The notes below the pieces were generated by a model, which saw only the letters and a list, made by a program, of their open reading frames with translations, made no database searches and was not told the DNA's origin. Below are positions 18,466-27,817 of a DNA stretch of 64,000 nt, piece by piece. How positions within the stretch are numbered: the first letter of the stretch is position 1; every line of letters starts with the position of its first letter. The DNA is taken from NCBI RefSeq assembly GCF_022788635.1, contig NZ_CP076024.1, positions 496,001-560,000 of the forward strand, given 5' to 3'. The position numbers and the translations under genes were made by a program. Origin of the DNA: Methylobacter sp. S3L5C. Lineage in GTDB: Bacteria > Pseudomonadota > Gammaproteobacteria > Methylococcales > Methylomonadaceae.

Positions 18466-19476
18466 ATGCCAGAAGACCTTAACGAAACCCTGCACTTTAC
18501 TAAAAACTGGCAACAACAACTAGCCGAAGCCTTTAATGATATTGAGGGCTTATGCCATTACCTGCGCTTATCAGTTAATGACTTACCTGTTTCAGTTGCT
18601 GCTGCCGAAAACTTCCCGTTACGGGTTCCCTTAAGCTTTGCTGCCAGCATGCAAAAAGGTAATCCGAATGATCCTTTATTACGGCAAGTATTGCCGATTA
18701 AAAACGAATTATTTGCATACCCCGGGTTTAGCAATGATCCGGTGGGTGATCTTGCCTCTACGACTCAAACCGGTGTTTTACACAAATATCATGGCCGGGT
18801 TTTATTTATCAACACCGGCAGTTGTGCCATTAACTGCCGATATTGTTTCCGCCGCAACTTCCCTTATGCCGATCTTCAACTAAGTAAACAGAATGAAAAT
18901 GCCGGAATTCAGTATATTCAAGATAACCCTGATATCTCGGAAGTTATTTTAAGCGGGGGCGACCCGTTGTTACTAAGTGATACAAGATTAGCAAAACTTG
19001 TTACTCAATTAAACGCCATCCCGCATTTAAAACGTATCCGGATACACACACGCTTACCTATCGTTTTACCGGCACGAATAACCGATGGCCTCATTAACAC
19101 CTTAACTCAAAGCACCAAACAAATGGTAATAGTCGTGCACTGCAACCATGCCAATGAAATAAGCCCGCGCGTCATTACTGCCTTTAAGCTACTGAGAAAT
19201 AGAGGCATTACCTTATTTAATCAGTCAGTCTTGTTAAAAGACGTTAACGATAACGTAGCTGTTCTATGCGAATTGAGTGAACAACTTTTCGGTCAAGGCA
19301 TTATCCCTTATTATCTACACCTACTCGATAAAGCTACTGGAACCGGACATTTTGAAGTCTCTGAGACGGTAGCAATAGATCTTATCAAGCAGGTACAAGC
19401 CACCCTACCCGGTTACCTTGTACCAAAATTGGTTACAGAACAGGCAGGAGCGCTATCCAAACAAACCATTCTATAA
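18466..19476 (+). CDS. epmB: EF-P beta-lysylation protein EpmB (lysine 2,3-aminomutase family)
   Basis: A radical SAM enzyme that converts lysine to beta-lysine for EF-P modification. The cluster motif is C120xxxC124xxC127 ([12 protein letters not shown]), followed by [12 protein letters not shown] and [16 protein letters not shown], typical of the KamA/EpmB group. It has 336 residues, shorter than catabolic aminomutases. It is divergent from efp-epmA, so modifier genes and target are together. No epmC hydroxylase gene is nearby. Confidence 0.95.
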   Translation: MPEDLNETLHFTKNWQQQLAEAFNDIEGLCHYLRLSVNDLPVSVAAAENFPLRVPLSFAASMQKGNPNDPLLRQVLPIKNELFAYPGFSNDPVGDLASTTQTGVLHKYHGRVLFINTGSCAINCRYCFRRNFPYADLQLSKQNENAGIQYIQDNPDISEVILSGGDPLLLSDTRLAKLVTQLNAIPHLKRIRIHTRLPIVLPARITDGLINTLTQSTKQMVIVVHCNHANEISPRVITAFKLLRNRGITLFNQSVLLKDVNDNVAVLCELSEQLFGQGIIPYYLHLLDKATGTGHFEVSETVAIDLIKQVQATLPGYLVPKLVTEQAGALSKQTIL

Positions 19477-19593
19477 ATCTGGGCAGCATACCATGCCTGC
19501 GATATATTGTTAACAATACTGGTTTTGGCTCGCGTGGCCACTCCTTCAGCTTTTAACTCCGGACAAATAACCCGATCAAAACAAGGATAACCC

Positions 19594-20658
19594 ATGTCTA
19601 AATCACTTAGCTTCTCTTCTGAAAAATCAGGCTTGCCACCCGGATCGCTAGTGCATGTTGGCGAAGTCCATGCGCATGAGCATAAAATTTCTGTGGTAAA
19701 TTACAATAAATCGACTTTAACAAGACACACTGTCAAGTCTATCGAAGAACTTCTACCCTACAAAACAACCGATACCATAACATGGGTAATTGTTGACGGC
19801 TTAAAAGATGTTTCCATTATTGATGCCATAGGCCACTATTTTGATATACATTCATTAGTGCTCGAAGATATTCTCAATACCCATCAGCGGCCAAAATTTG
19901 AGGAATTTAATGATTATCTGTATATCGTTATTAAAGCAATTACCTTAAGTAACAAAAACTTTAACATCGGCTATGAACAAATCAGCTTATTGATATTAAA
20001 TAACTTCGTATTTACTTTTATAGAAAAACCTAACGAACTATTTAATCCCATTCTAAATCGCCTTGATAACGATAAAAGTCAAATCAGAAACCTGGGCACT
20101 GATTATCTTGCCTATCTTATTATGGATACCGTTGTTGATGAATATTTTGCCGTACAAGATACCTTTGATAATCTGATCGAATCCGTTGAGGAGACATTAC
20201 TATCTAATCCGTCATCAGCAACCTTGGCAGCCATCCAGAAAATCAAGCGTGAATTAATTTTTTTACGCCGGTCAGTATCGCCTCTACGTGAATTATTGGC
20301 AGGCATTCAACGCAGTGAATCGCTCTTAATCAATGAAAAAACGCGACGTTATTTCAGTGATGTTTATGATCACGCCATACGTATTATTGAAGCGATAGAA
20401 TCTTATCGCGATTTAATCTCGGGTATGCTGGATATTTATTTATCCAGTGTCAGTAATAAAATGAATGAAACCATGAAAGTTCTTACCGTGTTTGCCTCAA
20501 TATTTATTCCATTAACTTTTATCGCGGGCGTTTATGGTATGAACTTTGAATATATGCCGGAATTAAAATGGCGGTGGAGCTATCCGGTATTGTGGATTTT
20601 TTTTATTAGTGTCTCGGTGTTTTTGCTGCGCTTTTTTAAAAAGAAGAAATGGCTTTAG
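19594..20658 (+). CDS. corA: Magnesium/cobalt transporter CorA
   Basis: An inner-membrane Mg2+ channel of 354 residues. The large cytoplasmic domain includes DILNTHQRPKFEEFNDYLYI. Two C-terminal transmembrane helices carry the YGMNF motif (Gly315-Met316-Asn317). It ends in a basic tail (FFKKKKWL). AAGGATAACCC precedes the ATG. No M-box riboswitch is evident in the short leader. Confidence 0.95.
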   Translation: MSKSLSFSSEKSGLPPGSLVHVGEVHAHEHKISVVNYNKSTLTRHTVKSIEELLPYKTTDTITWVIVDGLKDVSIIDAIGHYFDIHSLVLEDILNTHQRPKFEEFNDYLYIVIKAITLSNKNFNIGYEQISLLILNNFVFTFIEKPNELFNPILNRLDNDKSQIRNLGTDYLAYLIMDTVVDEYFAVQDTFDNLIESVEETLLSNPSSATLAAIQKIKRELIFLRRSVSPLRELLAGIQRSESLLINEKTRRYFSDVYDHAIRIIEAIESYRDLISGMLDIYLSSVSNKMNETMKVLTVFASIFIPLTFIAGVYGMNFEYMPELKWRWSYPVLWIFFISVSVFLLRFFKKKKWL

Positions 20659-20780
20659 ATACCATGCTCCCATTTAACAATCAGCCTTTGTAGCAAGATA
20701 AAATCCGGGATTATCTCGCTACCCGAAAAGTTGGTTCTGTATTAATTAGATGCACAGGTTATTGCAACTCACCAGGAGGA

Positions 20781-21332
20781 TTATTTTGACCTTGAACCCT
20801 TCACTTTGAAACCCTTATGGTCTTTTGCCAAATAACTGACCGCACTAACCGGCACAGATTCTGTCGCCAGAATAGCGCCCAGCTCAATCATGGCTTTTTG
20901 ATAAACCTTACGTTTGAAATACACGACATCATTAAGCGGCTCCCAATAATCGACCCAGCGCCAGCTATCAAACTCCGGCTTGGCACAATGATCAAAACGT
21001 ACCGTTGAGTCCGCTGTTATCAGCCTCAACATATACCAGATTTGCTTTTGGCCTATACATAAAGGCATGGAACTCTTTCTGATATAACGCTCGGGCAACT
21101 GATACCTTAACCAATAGCGCGTGCGCCCTAATACTTGTACATGCTGCTGCTGCAGCCCTGTTTCTTCCCACAATTCTCGATACATCGCTGCTTCAGGGTC
21201 TTCGTTATCATTTATTCCGCCTTGCGGAAACTGCCATGCGTTCACGCCCATTCGTTTTGCCCAAAACACGCGACCCTCGTCATTGCAAAGGATGATTCCG
21301 ACATTAGGTCGGTATCCTTTAGAGTCTATCAT
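20781..21332 (-). CDS. rppH: RNA pyrophosphohydrolase RppH
   Basis: Removes pyrophosphate from mRNA 5' ends to start decay. It has 183 residues: [15 protein letters not shown], then the Nudix box from Gly38 ([16 protein letters not shown] with Arg52, Glu53, Glu56 and Glu57). The last dozen residues ([12 protein letters not shown]) are basic and seem to be encoded by a copy of the family A repeat that runs into the gene end. The core of the enzyme is intact. Confidence 0.95.
   Translation of the reverse strand: MIDSKGYRPNVGIILCNDEGRVFWAKRMGVNAWQFPQGGINDNEDPEAAMYRELWEETGLQQQHVQVLGRTRYWLRYQLPERYIRKSSMPLCIGQKQIWYMLRLITADSTVRFDHCAKPEFDSWRWVDYWEPLNDVVYFKRKVYQKAMIELGAILATESVPVSAVSYLAKDHKGFKVKGSRSK
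20786..20822. repeat. Family A repeat sequence at the end of rppH
   Basis: GACCTTGAACCCTTCAC and CTTTGAAACCC match the CCTTGAACC/TTTCACC words of the dispersed family A repeats but lie inside the last codons of rppH. Confidence 0.45.
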
Positions 21333-21490
21333 GTTAAAACCTGCATCTTTTACCCGCCCTATATCTTAATCTTGCTAACTGGTAGAATTACAAGAATAGG
21401 TCAGGTTGTTTATAATAACGCCATTGTTCCATAAAAAAACCCTACATGCCAGAGAGCATAGCCCTTTTAATTACTTCAGACAGGTTTAAC

Positions 21491-22177
21491 GTGAGTTTAG
21501 CAATTTTTGATTTAGATAATACCCTGATAGCCGATGACAGCGATTACTTATGGGGACAGTTTCTTGTTGACCAAGGCGTAGTGGATAAAAATTACTACGA
21601 AAGCGCCAATATCAAATTTTATGATGACTATAAACAAGGCACGCTGGATATTATTGAGTTTCTGCGCTTTTCATTGCACCCATTAGCCAATAATGATCCT
21701 GAGCAACTATACCAATGGCGGAGGCAATTTATACAAGACATTATCACACCGATATTATTAAAACCCGCACAAGAACTGATCGCCAAACATAAAGACAGGG
21801 GCGATACGTTACTGGTTATTACCGCAACCAACCGCTTTGTTACCGAGCCTATCGTCAAACTTTATGGCATTGACAATTTATTGGCAACAACGCCTGAATT
21901 TGTCGATGGCAGGTATACCGGTCGCTTTAATGGCATTCCGTGTTTTCAGGAAGGCAAAGTCAAACTATTGGAAGAATGGTTAAAAACCTCAGACGAAACC
22001 ATGCAGGATAGCTGGTTTTATAGTGACTCGCATAACGACCTGCCATTACTTAAATGGGTCGATAATCCTGTTGCCGTTGATCCTGATGAAAAACTAACCG
22101 CATTTGCCAAGGCGGCTGATTGGCCTATCATCAGCTTAAGACAGGGAAAGTGTCCATCCGAACATTTTCATAAGTAA
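21491..22177 (+). CDS. HAD-IB family hydrolase (SerB-like phosphatase)
   Basis: 228 residues from GTG 21491 (SLAIFDLDNTLIADDSDYLW). HAD motif I is Asp7 and Asp9 in FDLDNT; LLVITATN gives motif II, and WFYSDSHNDLPLL gives motif IV. The subfamily (HAD-IB, phosphoserine phosphatase-like) often lies next to rppH in gammaproteobacteria. The substrate is unknown. The frame extends to ATG 21446, but family members start just before the FDLDNT motif. Confidence 0.88.
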   Translation: MSLAIFDLDNTLIADDSDYLWGQFLVDQGVVDKNYYESANIKFYDDYKQGTLDIIEFLRFSLHPLANNDPEQLYQWRRQFIQDIITPILLKPAQELIAKHKDRGDTLLVITATNRFVTEPIVKLYGIDNLLATTPEFVDGRYTGRFNGIPCFQEGKVKLLEEWLKTSDETMQDSWFYSDSHNDLPLLKWVDNPVAVDPDEKLTAFAKAADWPIISLRQGKCPSEHFHK

Positions 22178-22397
22178 TTGGTAAAGGTTTATACATTTAT
22201 CCCATTGCTCACAATAATGAACCGACATCCGTTAAGGCATCGCAAGAATTTATAATCGCAGACTTGATTCATATTTGTCTATTTTAAGTTAATTTCAATT
22301 CAAATACTGTCATCGCTTTCTAAAGCAAGGTCATTCATACTATTATGTAATTCGTTTTTGCTACAGGGTGGCCAACAATGATTTATGATGAAGCCTT

Positions 22398-22574
22398 ATG
22401 AAAACCAGTCAATTTTTCCTCTTTTTAGTCGCGTGTTCAGCTTTAACAGGCTGCGGGCAAATAGGACCACTTTATCTGCCAGGCACGGACTCACCTGTTT
22501 ATGTGCCACCTGAGTCAAAAGTTGAGCCTGAACCTGAATTAAAACCAGAACCTAAACCCGAAGAAAACAAGTAA
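22398..22574 (+). CDS. lptM: LptM (YifL-type) small lipoprotein
   Basis: A 58-residue lipoprotein with a signal peptide and lipobox LTGC (Cys19), followed by GQIGPLYLPG, the conserved start of YifL/LptM. In E. coli LptM assists assembly of the LptD/LptE translocon. The tail is a Pro/Glu/Lys-rich repeat (EPEPELKPEPKPE). It lies three bases before lysA, the conserved position in gammaproteobacteria. Confidence 0.9.
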   Translation: MKTSQFFLFLVACSALTGCGQIGPLYLPGTDSPVYVPPESKVEPEPELKPEPKPEENK

Positions 22575-22577
22575 ATC

Positions 22578-23825
22578 ATGGATTATTTTAATTACCGAAA
22601 CAATGAGCTTTACGCCGAAGATGTCCCTGTGCAGGATATTATTTCCAAATACGGTAGCCCTTGTTATATTTATTCCAGAGCCACGTTAGAAAGGCACTGG
22701 AAAGCTTTTGATCTGGCGTTCGGCAATCAGGCACATTTAATCTGCTATGCCGTAAAAGCAAATTCCAATATTGCCTTGCTTAATCTGCTTGCCCGTTTGG
22801 GCTCAGGTTTTGATATTGTTTCGCTAGGTGAACTGCAACGCGTCATTGCTGCTGGCGGCGATGCCGGAAAAATTGTTTTTTCAGGCGTTGGTAAACGTGA
22901 AGATGAGATTTTGGCGGCACTAAAAATCGGCATACGCTGTTTTAATATTGAAGTCAGCGATGAACTGGATCGAATTAACCGTCTCGCAGAACAATTAGGG
23001 GTTATTGCACCCGTGTCTTTTCGGGTCAATCCTGATGTTGATGCCAAAACGCATCCATATATTTCTACCGGCTTAAAAGAAAATAAATTTGGTATCGATA
23101 TTGAACAGGCATTAGCCCAATATCGCCGCGCAGCGACTATGCCAAACATCAATATTATTGGTATAGACTGTCATATAGGCTCACAACTGACTGAAACACG
23201 GCCATTTCTGGATGCTCTGGATAAAATCCTTGACCTGGTTTCTACCCTGAAAGCCGACGGCATTCATCTGCATCACCTGGATTTGGGCGGCGGACTCGGT
23301 ATCCGTTACAACGAAGAACAACCACCCGAACCTGCTGATTATATAAAAGCAGTTTTAGAGCGCCTCGGGAAAACCGATTTTGAAATTTTACTGGAACCTG
23401 GTCGGGCCATTGTTGGTAATGCAGGCATTTTAGTGACTCAGGTTGAATACCTGAAGCCCACCGCGCATAAAAACTTTGCTATCGTTGATGCTGCCATGAA
23501 TGATTTGGTACGCCCATCGCTTTATAGCGCCTGGCAGGAAATTATTCCAGTCAATCAGCAAAGTAACGCACCCGAGCAAGTGTGGGATATAGTCGGGCCA
23601 GTCTGTGAAACCGGTGATTTTTTAGGTAAAGACCGTAACCTTAAGTTATCTCAAGGAGATTTGTTGGCAATACGCTCATCGGGGGCTTATGGTTTTTCCA
23701 TGAGTTCCAATTACAACTCCAGACCACGCGTCGCTGAATTAATGGTCGATGGCGATCAGGTTTATTTAGCCAGGGAAAGAGAAAGTATTGCACAGCTGTG
23801 GGCTGGCGAGCAGTTATTACCCTGA
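22578..23825 (+). CDS. lysA: Diaminopimelate decarboxylase
   Basis: A PLP enzyme making lysine from meso-diaminopimelate. It has 415 residues. The PLP lysine is Lys60 in YAVKANSN. HHLDLGGGLGI, EPGRAIVGNAG, VCETGDFLG and the C-terminal SGAYGFSMSSNYN are all conserved. It is followed by dapF with a 58-base gap, so the last two steps of DAP/lysine metabolism are together. Confidence 0.97.
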   Translation: MDYFNYRNNELYAEDVPVQDIISKYGSPCYIYSRATLERHWKAFDLAFGNQAHLICYAVKANSNIALLNLLARLGSGFDIVSLGELQRVIAAGGDAGKIVFSGVGKREDEILAALKIGIRCFNIEVSDELDRINRLAEQLGVIAPVSFRVNPDVDAKTHPYISTGLKENKFGIDIEQALAQYRRAATMPNINIIGIDCHIGSQLTETRPFLDALDKILDLVSTLKADGIHLHHLDLGGGLGIRYNEEQPPEPADYIKAVLERLGKTDFEILLEPGRAIVGNAGILVTQVEYLKPTAHKNFAIVDAAMNDLVRPSLYSAWQEIIPVNQQSNAPEQVWDIVGPVCETGDFLGKDRNLKLSQGDLLAIRSSGAYGFSMSSNYNSRPRVAELMVDGDQVYLARERESIAQLWAGEQLLP

Positions 23826-23883
23826 GCACACGCATCAGGTAAAGCCAACCCGATAACAAATTACACAAGATGAAAAACACCTC

Positions 23884-24711
23884 ATGATTAACTTCACTAA
23901 AATGCACGGTCTAGGCAATGATTTTGTGGTCATTGACGCGATCAATCAACAAATATCCTTAACGCCTGAACAAATCCGGCTCCTGTCTGATCGCCATTTC
24001 GGCATTGGCTTTGACCAACTATTACTGGTCGAGAAACCAGCCAATGATAATGCCGATTTTAAATACCGGATTTTTAACGCGGACGGTAGTGAAGTCGCGC
24101 AATGTGGTAATGGCGCGCGCTGCTTTGCGCGTTTTGTGCGCGATAAAAAGCTGTCTGATAAAAATGAAATACGCGTTGATACCAACTCAGGTCAATTGCT
24201 GCTACGTTTTAATGATAATGGCCTGATAACTGTCAATATGGGCATTCCAAAACATAAGCCTGCTGAAATTCCCATGCTTGTAGAGTACGAATCTTTTGCT
24301 TATAGCGTCTGTGTTAACGCAATGGAAGCAACTTTTGGTGCTGTTTCCATGGGTAATCCACATGCAGTTATTCAGGTCAGTGATGTTAAAAATGCCCCCT
24401 TAGCTGAGTTGGGCCAAGCTTTGGAAAGCCATGCTGTTTTTCCTGAACGTGCCAATATAGGCTTTATGCAGATCATTGATCGGAAGCGTATTAAGCTCCG
24501 CGTTTATGAACGAGGTGCAGCTGAAACCCTGGCTTGCGGCAGCGGTGCTTGTGCCGCTGTCGTTATCGGTATTGAGCAGAATCTCCTGGATCAGGATGTC
24601 TGTGTTGAACTACCCGGTGGAGAGCTAACCATTAACTGGTCAGGCCGTAATGAGCCAGTGTTGATGACTGGACCTGCTATTTCTGTTTTTGATGGAAGCA
24701 TTAAGCTATGA
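23884..24711 (+). CDS. dapF: Diaminopimelate epimerase
   Basis: Converts LL- to meso-diaminopimelate by a two-cysteine mechanism. It has 275 residues. The catalytic Cys motifs are AQCGNGARC and LACGSGACAA. The N-terminus FTKMHGLGNDFVVID is canonical. It overlaps the DUF484 gene by four bases (ATGA). Confidence 0.97.
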   Translation: MINFTKMHGLGNDFVVIDAINQQISLTPEQIRLLSDRHFGIGFDQLLLVEKPANDNADFKYRIFNADGSEVAQCGNGARCFARFVRDKKLSDKNEIRVDTNSGQLLLRFNDNGLITVNMGIPKHKPAEIPMLVEYESFAYSVCVNAMEATFGAVSMGNPHAVIQVSDVKNAPLAELGQALESHAVFPERANIGFMQIIDRKRIKLRVYERGAAETLACGSGACAAVVIGIEQNLLDQDVCVELPGGELTINWSGRNEPVLMTGPAISVFDGSIKL

Positions 24712-25403
24712 ATGAAAAAAAAACAAGGCTCAGTACCGCTCAAATTGAAGACTATTTACAACATCACCCAGACTTCTTCCATGAGCATTTAAGCTTACTT
24801 GAAAAAATGAGCGTTCCCCATCCCAGCGGAACGGCAATCTCCCTGATTTCAAAACAGCTGGAGCTGTTCAGAAGCAAACATTATGAAATGGAAAGCCAGC
24901 TTAATGCGCTGATAGAAATAGCCCGTGACAACGATACTTCTTTTATTCGCATGCATAAGCTCACATTGGCTTTACTCGATACATCAACATTGAAACAAGC
25001 CATCGCCAATCTTGATAATGTCCTGGCCGATTACTTTCTAACCGACTTTGTCGCTGTACGTATCATTAAACAATGTCCTGAATCAGCTGTTGCCAATTTA
25101 TTCATCGAACCTGGAAGCGAAGATCTGCAACCATTTCTTAAAATACTTGCCAGTAACCAACCAATATGCGGCCGACCGACTTTGAGGCAGGCAAAAGTTC
25201 TATTTGGTGATGCCGCTCTGGAAGTAAAGTCTTGCGCCATTATCCCCATGAATTTTACCGAACTTGACGGTATTCTGGCGATAGGTAGTCGTGAAGAAGA
25301 GCGCTTTCAATACAGCATGGGTAATCTGTTCTTAACCCAAATGAGCGAGATCATCGGCACCCGATTGATTTCATTATTACGGCAGAGCTCCAATGCATGC
25401 TGA
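24708..25403 (+). CDS. DUF484 family protein (GAF-like)
   Basis: 231 residues, matching the DUF484 family found between dapF and xerC in gammaproteobacteria. It starts with a helical segment (IEDYLQHHPDFFHEHLSLLE), then a coiled region and a GAF-like domain ending in FNLFLTQ-like GNLFLTQMSEIIGTRL. Its function is not established. It overlaps both neighbours (4 and 11 bases), so it is tightly coupled. Confidence 0.92.
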   Translation: MNEKKTRLSTAQIEDYLQHHPDFFHEHLSLLEKMSVPHPSGTAISLISKQLELFRSKHYEMESQLNALIEIARDNDTSFIRMHKLTLALLDTSTLKQAIANLDNVLADYFLTDFVAVRIIKQCPESAVANLFIEPGSEDLQPFLKILASNQPICGRPTLRQAKVLFGDAALEVKSCAIIPMNFTELDGILAIGSREEERFQYSMGNLFLTQMSEIIGTRLISLLRQSSNAC

Positions 25404-26328
25404 CGCACAGCAAATGCTGACTGACTTTTTTGAGCAACTGACCGTTGAGAAACGTGCCTCTGAACACACCGTTAAAAGTTATCAACGAGATATTAAGCGC
25501 TTAACCAACTATTGCACCGACAAATCAATACCTCAATGGGCTGATCTAAAGCAAAGTGATATCCGCTCGCATATAGCCGGTCGTCATCGGCAAGGTCTTG
25601 GTAGTACCAGCTTGCAACGGGAACTATCAGCAATTCGCAGCTTTTATAACTTTCTGTTAAAAAGAGGCCTTGCCGACAGCAATCCTGCACAATATGTTAA
25701 AGCACCCAAGCAGGCCAGAAAACTGCCAAAGACTCTGGATGTAGATCAGATAACCGGCCTACTGGAAGCTGGTACAAACTCGGCGCTGGAAATCCGTGAC
25801 GTAGCCATGTTTGAATTATTTTATTCTTCAGGTTTACGGCTTGGCGAACTTGCCGCGCTTAACCTGACAGATATTGATCTGGCTGATAAGTCGTTGATGG
25901 TTCGCTTGGGTAAAGGCGGTAAATCAAGGCTATTACCTATAGGCAATAAAGCCGTTACTGCCATTAACAACTGGTTGGAACAACGCTTAAAAAACGTTGC
26001 AGCGGCAGAGCCTGCTTTATTTATATCAATACGAGGAACCCGACTAGGCCAACGTAGTATCGAGTTAAGACTGGATCAATGGTGCAAAAAAAAAGGCATT
26101 GCCGAACATATACACCCGCATATGCTGAGACACTCGTTTGCCAGTCATCTACTCGAATCCAGCCAGGATTTAAGAGCCGTTCAGGAACTACTTGGACACA
26201 GCAATATAAGTACGACACAAATATATACCCATCTTGACTTTCAACATCTGGCAGATGTTTATGATAAGGCACATCCGAGAGCAAAAAAAAACCCGAATAG
26301 CGACTGGCTTCCCAAGCAAAACATTTAA
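25393..26328 (+). CDS. xerC: Tyrosine recombinase XerC
   Basis: Resolves chromosome dimers at dif with XerD. It has 311 residues. The SAM-like N-terminal domain precedes the catalytic domain, which has Arg149 (SSGLRLGEL), His243 and Arg246 (HPHMLRHSF), His269 (LGHSNISTT) and nucleophile Tyr278 (IYTHLD). All catalytic residues are intact, unlike the island integrase at base 1. It ends the dapF-DUF484-xerC block. Confidence 0.96.
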   Translation: MHADAQQMLTDFFEQLTVEKRASEHTVKSYQRDIKRLTNYCTDKSIPQWADLKQSDIRSHIAGRHRQGLGSTSLQRELSAIRSFYNFLLKRGLADSNPAQYVKAPKQARKLPKTLDVDQITGLLEAGTNSALEIRDVAMFELFYSSGLRLGELAALNLTDIDLADKSLMVRLGKGGKSRLLPIGNKAVTAINNWLEQRLKNVAAAEPALFISIRGTRLGQRSIELRLDQWCKKKGIAEHIHPHMLRHSFASHLLESSQDLRAVQELLGHSNISTTQIYTHLDFQHLADVYDKAHPRAKKNPNSDWLPKQNI

Positions 26329-26412
26329 AAACCTGCTAACATGCCAGCTATTTTTTATACAATAGCAATCTGTTGCATAAAAACACATACCCTCTTTAAC
26401 AGGATACCGCAA

Positions 26413-27435
26413 ATGGCAGCAAGTGAAACACTGGACGATATAAAATCTAAAGGGATACTCTGGGGCTTTGGTGTTCTTACCCTCACAGTAGTGGTCGTTC
26501 TCGTTATTTTGGGCGCATGGTGGGGAAGCGAACCCGGGCAATTCAATATACAGGATGAAGCGCTTAAGAGAGCAAAAGAAACCAACACCTCAGAAATGCC
26601 CGTTGGCTATACCTATACCAACACACTGGCTCATATTGCTGAAGTATTGCTACATAAAAGCGGTGGTTACATCACAAATGATGTCGCACCTCCCGGCGTA
26701 TTTCTCGACAATATTTCCAACTGGGAATATGGTGCGCTGGTGATGTTACGCGATGCCACAACCGCCTTAAGAAATCATTTTGCCAGAGATCAGTCACAAT
26801 CTGCCGAAGATCCGGATTTAGCCATAGCAGAACCTTATTTTTATTACGAGCATAACTCGTGGGCTTTGCCATCAACTGAAGCTGAATATCAAAAAGGCAT
26901 TGATTCCCTGCATAAGTATATGTTGCGCCTGCAAAAATACGGCGGCCCGGTAAAAAAAGCACAATTTTATTCCAGAGCCGATAATCTTTGGCAGTACACT
27001 GAGGTTGTGATAAAACGTCTGGGCGGCCTTTCTACTCGTCTGAGCGCGAACAGCTCCGGCGGCAACTATGGACCAGGATTAACCGAGCTTGAAAAACAAG
27101 CTGCTGATGAAAAAGGAACGCCGGTAACTACCGTAACATGGCTGGAAATTGACGATGTTTTCTATGAGGCTCGGGGCGCAAGCTGGGCTTTATTGCACAT
27201 TCTAAGAGCCATAAAACATGACTTTGCTGACATTCTGTTGGATAAACGAGCCATGCGTACTGTTGATATTATGATTAAGGCCATGGAGAATGCCTTAACA
27301 CCTGTTTTAAGCCCGATGATTTTAAATGGTAGTGGCTATGGCCTTTTTGCCAATTATTCCCTGTCAATGGCAAATTATATAGCGCGGGCAAATGCCGCAG
27401 CTCTTGATTTACGTGACATCATGAACCGAGGTTAA
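26413..27435 (+). CDS. DUF2333 family membrane-anchored protein
   Basis: 340 residues from ATG 26413, preceded by AGGA; an upstream ATG at 26341 lacks a convincing site. It has one N-terminal transmembrane helix (GVLTLTVVVVLVILGAWWG) and a periplasmic helical region with VAPPGVFLDNISNWEYGALVM, a hallmark of DUF2333. Its function is unknown. It is paired with a DUF4389 gene eight bases downstream, as in other gammaproteobacteria. Confidence 0.88.
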   Translation: MAASETLDDIKSKGILWGFGVLTLTVVVVLVILGAWWGSEPGQFNIQDEALKRAKETNTSEMPVGYTYTNTLAHIAEVLLHKSGGYITNDVAPPGVFLDNISNWEYGALVMLRDATTALRNHFARDQSQSAEDPDLAIAEPYFYYEHNSWALPSTEAEYQKGIDSLHKYMLRLQKYGGPVKKAQFYSRADNLWQYTEVVIKRLGGLSTRLSANSSGGNYGPGLTELEKQAADEKGTPVTTVTWLEIDDVFYEARGASWALLHILRAIKHDFADILLDKRAMRTVDIMIKAMENALTPVLSPMILNGSGYGLFANYSLSMANYIARANAAALDLRDIMNRG

Positions 27436-27443
27436 TTAATACT

Positions 27444-27743
27444 ATGGACGAACAAATCAACTATAACCTGAAACAACTTGGCACCTGGAAACGAATTTTC
27501 TTCATGGCAGTTTTTTCAGCTATCGGCGCCTTAGTCAGAATGATACTGTGGGCTGTTATTATATTGCAAGTCGCTTCGACCCTGCTAACCGGAAAAGCCA
27601 ACCAAAATATTCTGAGCTTTGGACGTAATCTTTCGATTTATACTTACCATATATTACTGTTTTTAACTTTCAATACTGAAATACTACCGTTTCCTTTTTC
27701 CACCTGGAACCTGACTGCGGATCTTCAGCTGCCTGAAAAATAG
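27444..27743 (+). CDS. DUF4389 family membrane protein
   Basis: 99 residues with one or two hydrophobic helices (FFMAVFSAIGALVRMILWAV, then IILQVASTLLTG). The conserved stretch FGRNLSIYTYHILLFLTFNT and the PFPF motif mark DUF4389. Its function is not established. It is co-transcribed with the DUF2333 gene. Confidence 0.88.
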   Translation: MDEQINYNLKQLGTWKRIFFMAVFSAIGALVRMILWAVIILQVASTLLTGKANQNILSFGRNLSIYTYHILLFLTFNTEILPFPFSTWNLTADLQLPEK

Positions 27744-27754
27744 GCATTAAAGTT

Positions 27755-27812
27755 AACGGCTAAAAGTGAAAAGCACAAAACAACTGTTTTACCATTTTCA
27801 CCTTTAGCCCTA
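27755..27812. repeat. Family A-like intergenic inverted repeat
   Basis: GGCTAAAAGTGAAAA on the left and CATTTTCACCTTTAGCC on the right (with GTTTT around the centre) form an imperfect palindrome between the convergent DUF4389 and darP genes. It may also terminate both transcripts. Confidence 0.5.
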
Positions 27813-27817
27813 CCCGT

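Noticed and set aside
19477-19593. M-box or other riboswitch before corA
   Set aside because: The leader is only about 115 bases and I see no convincing conserved aptamer pattern.
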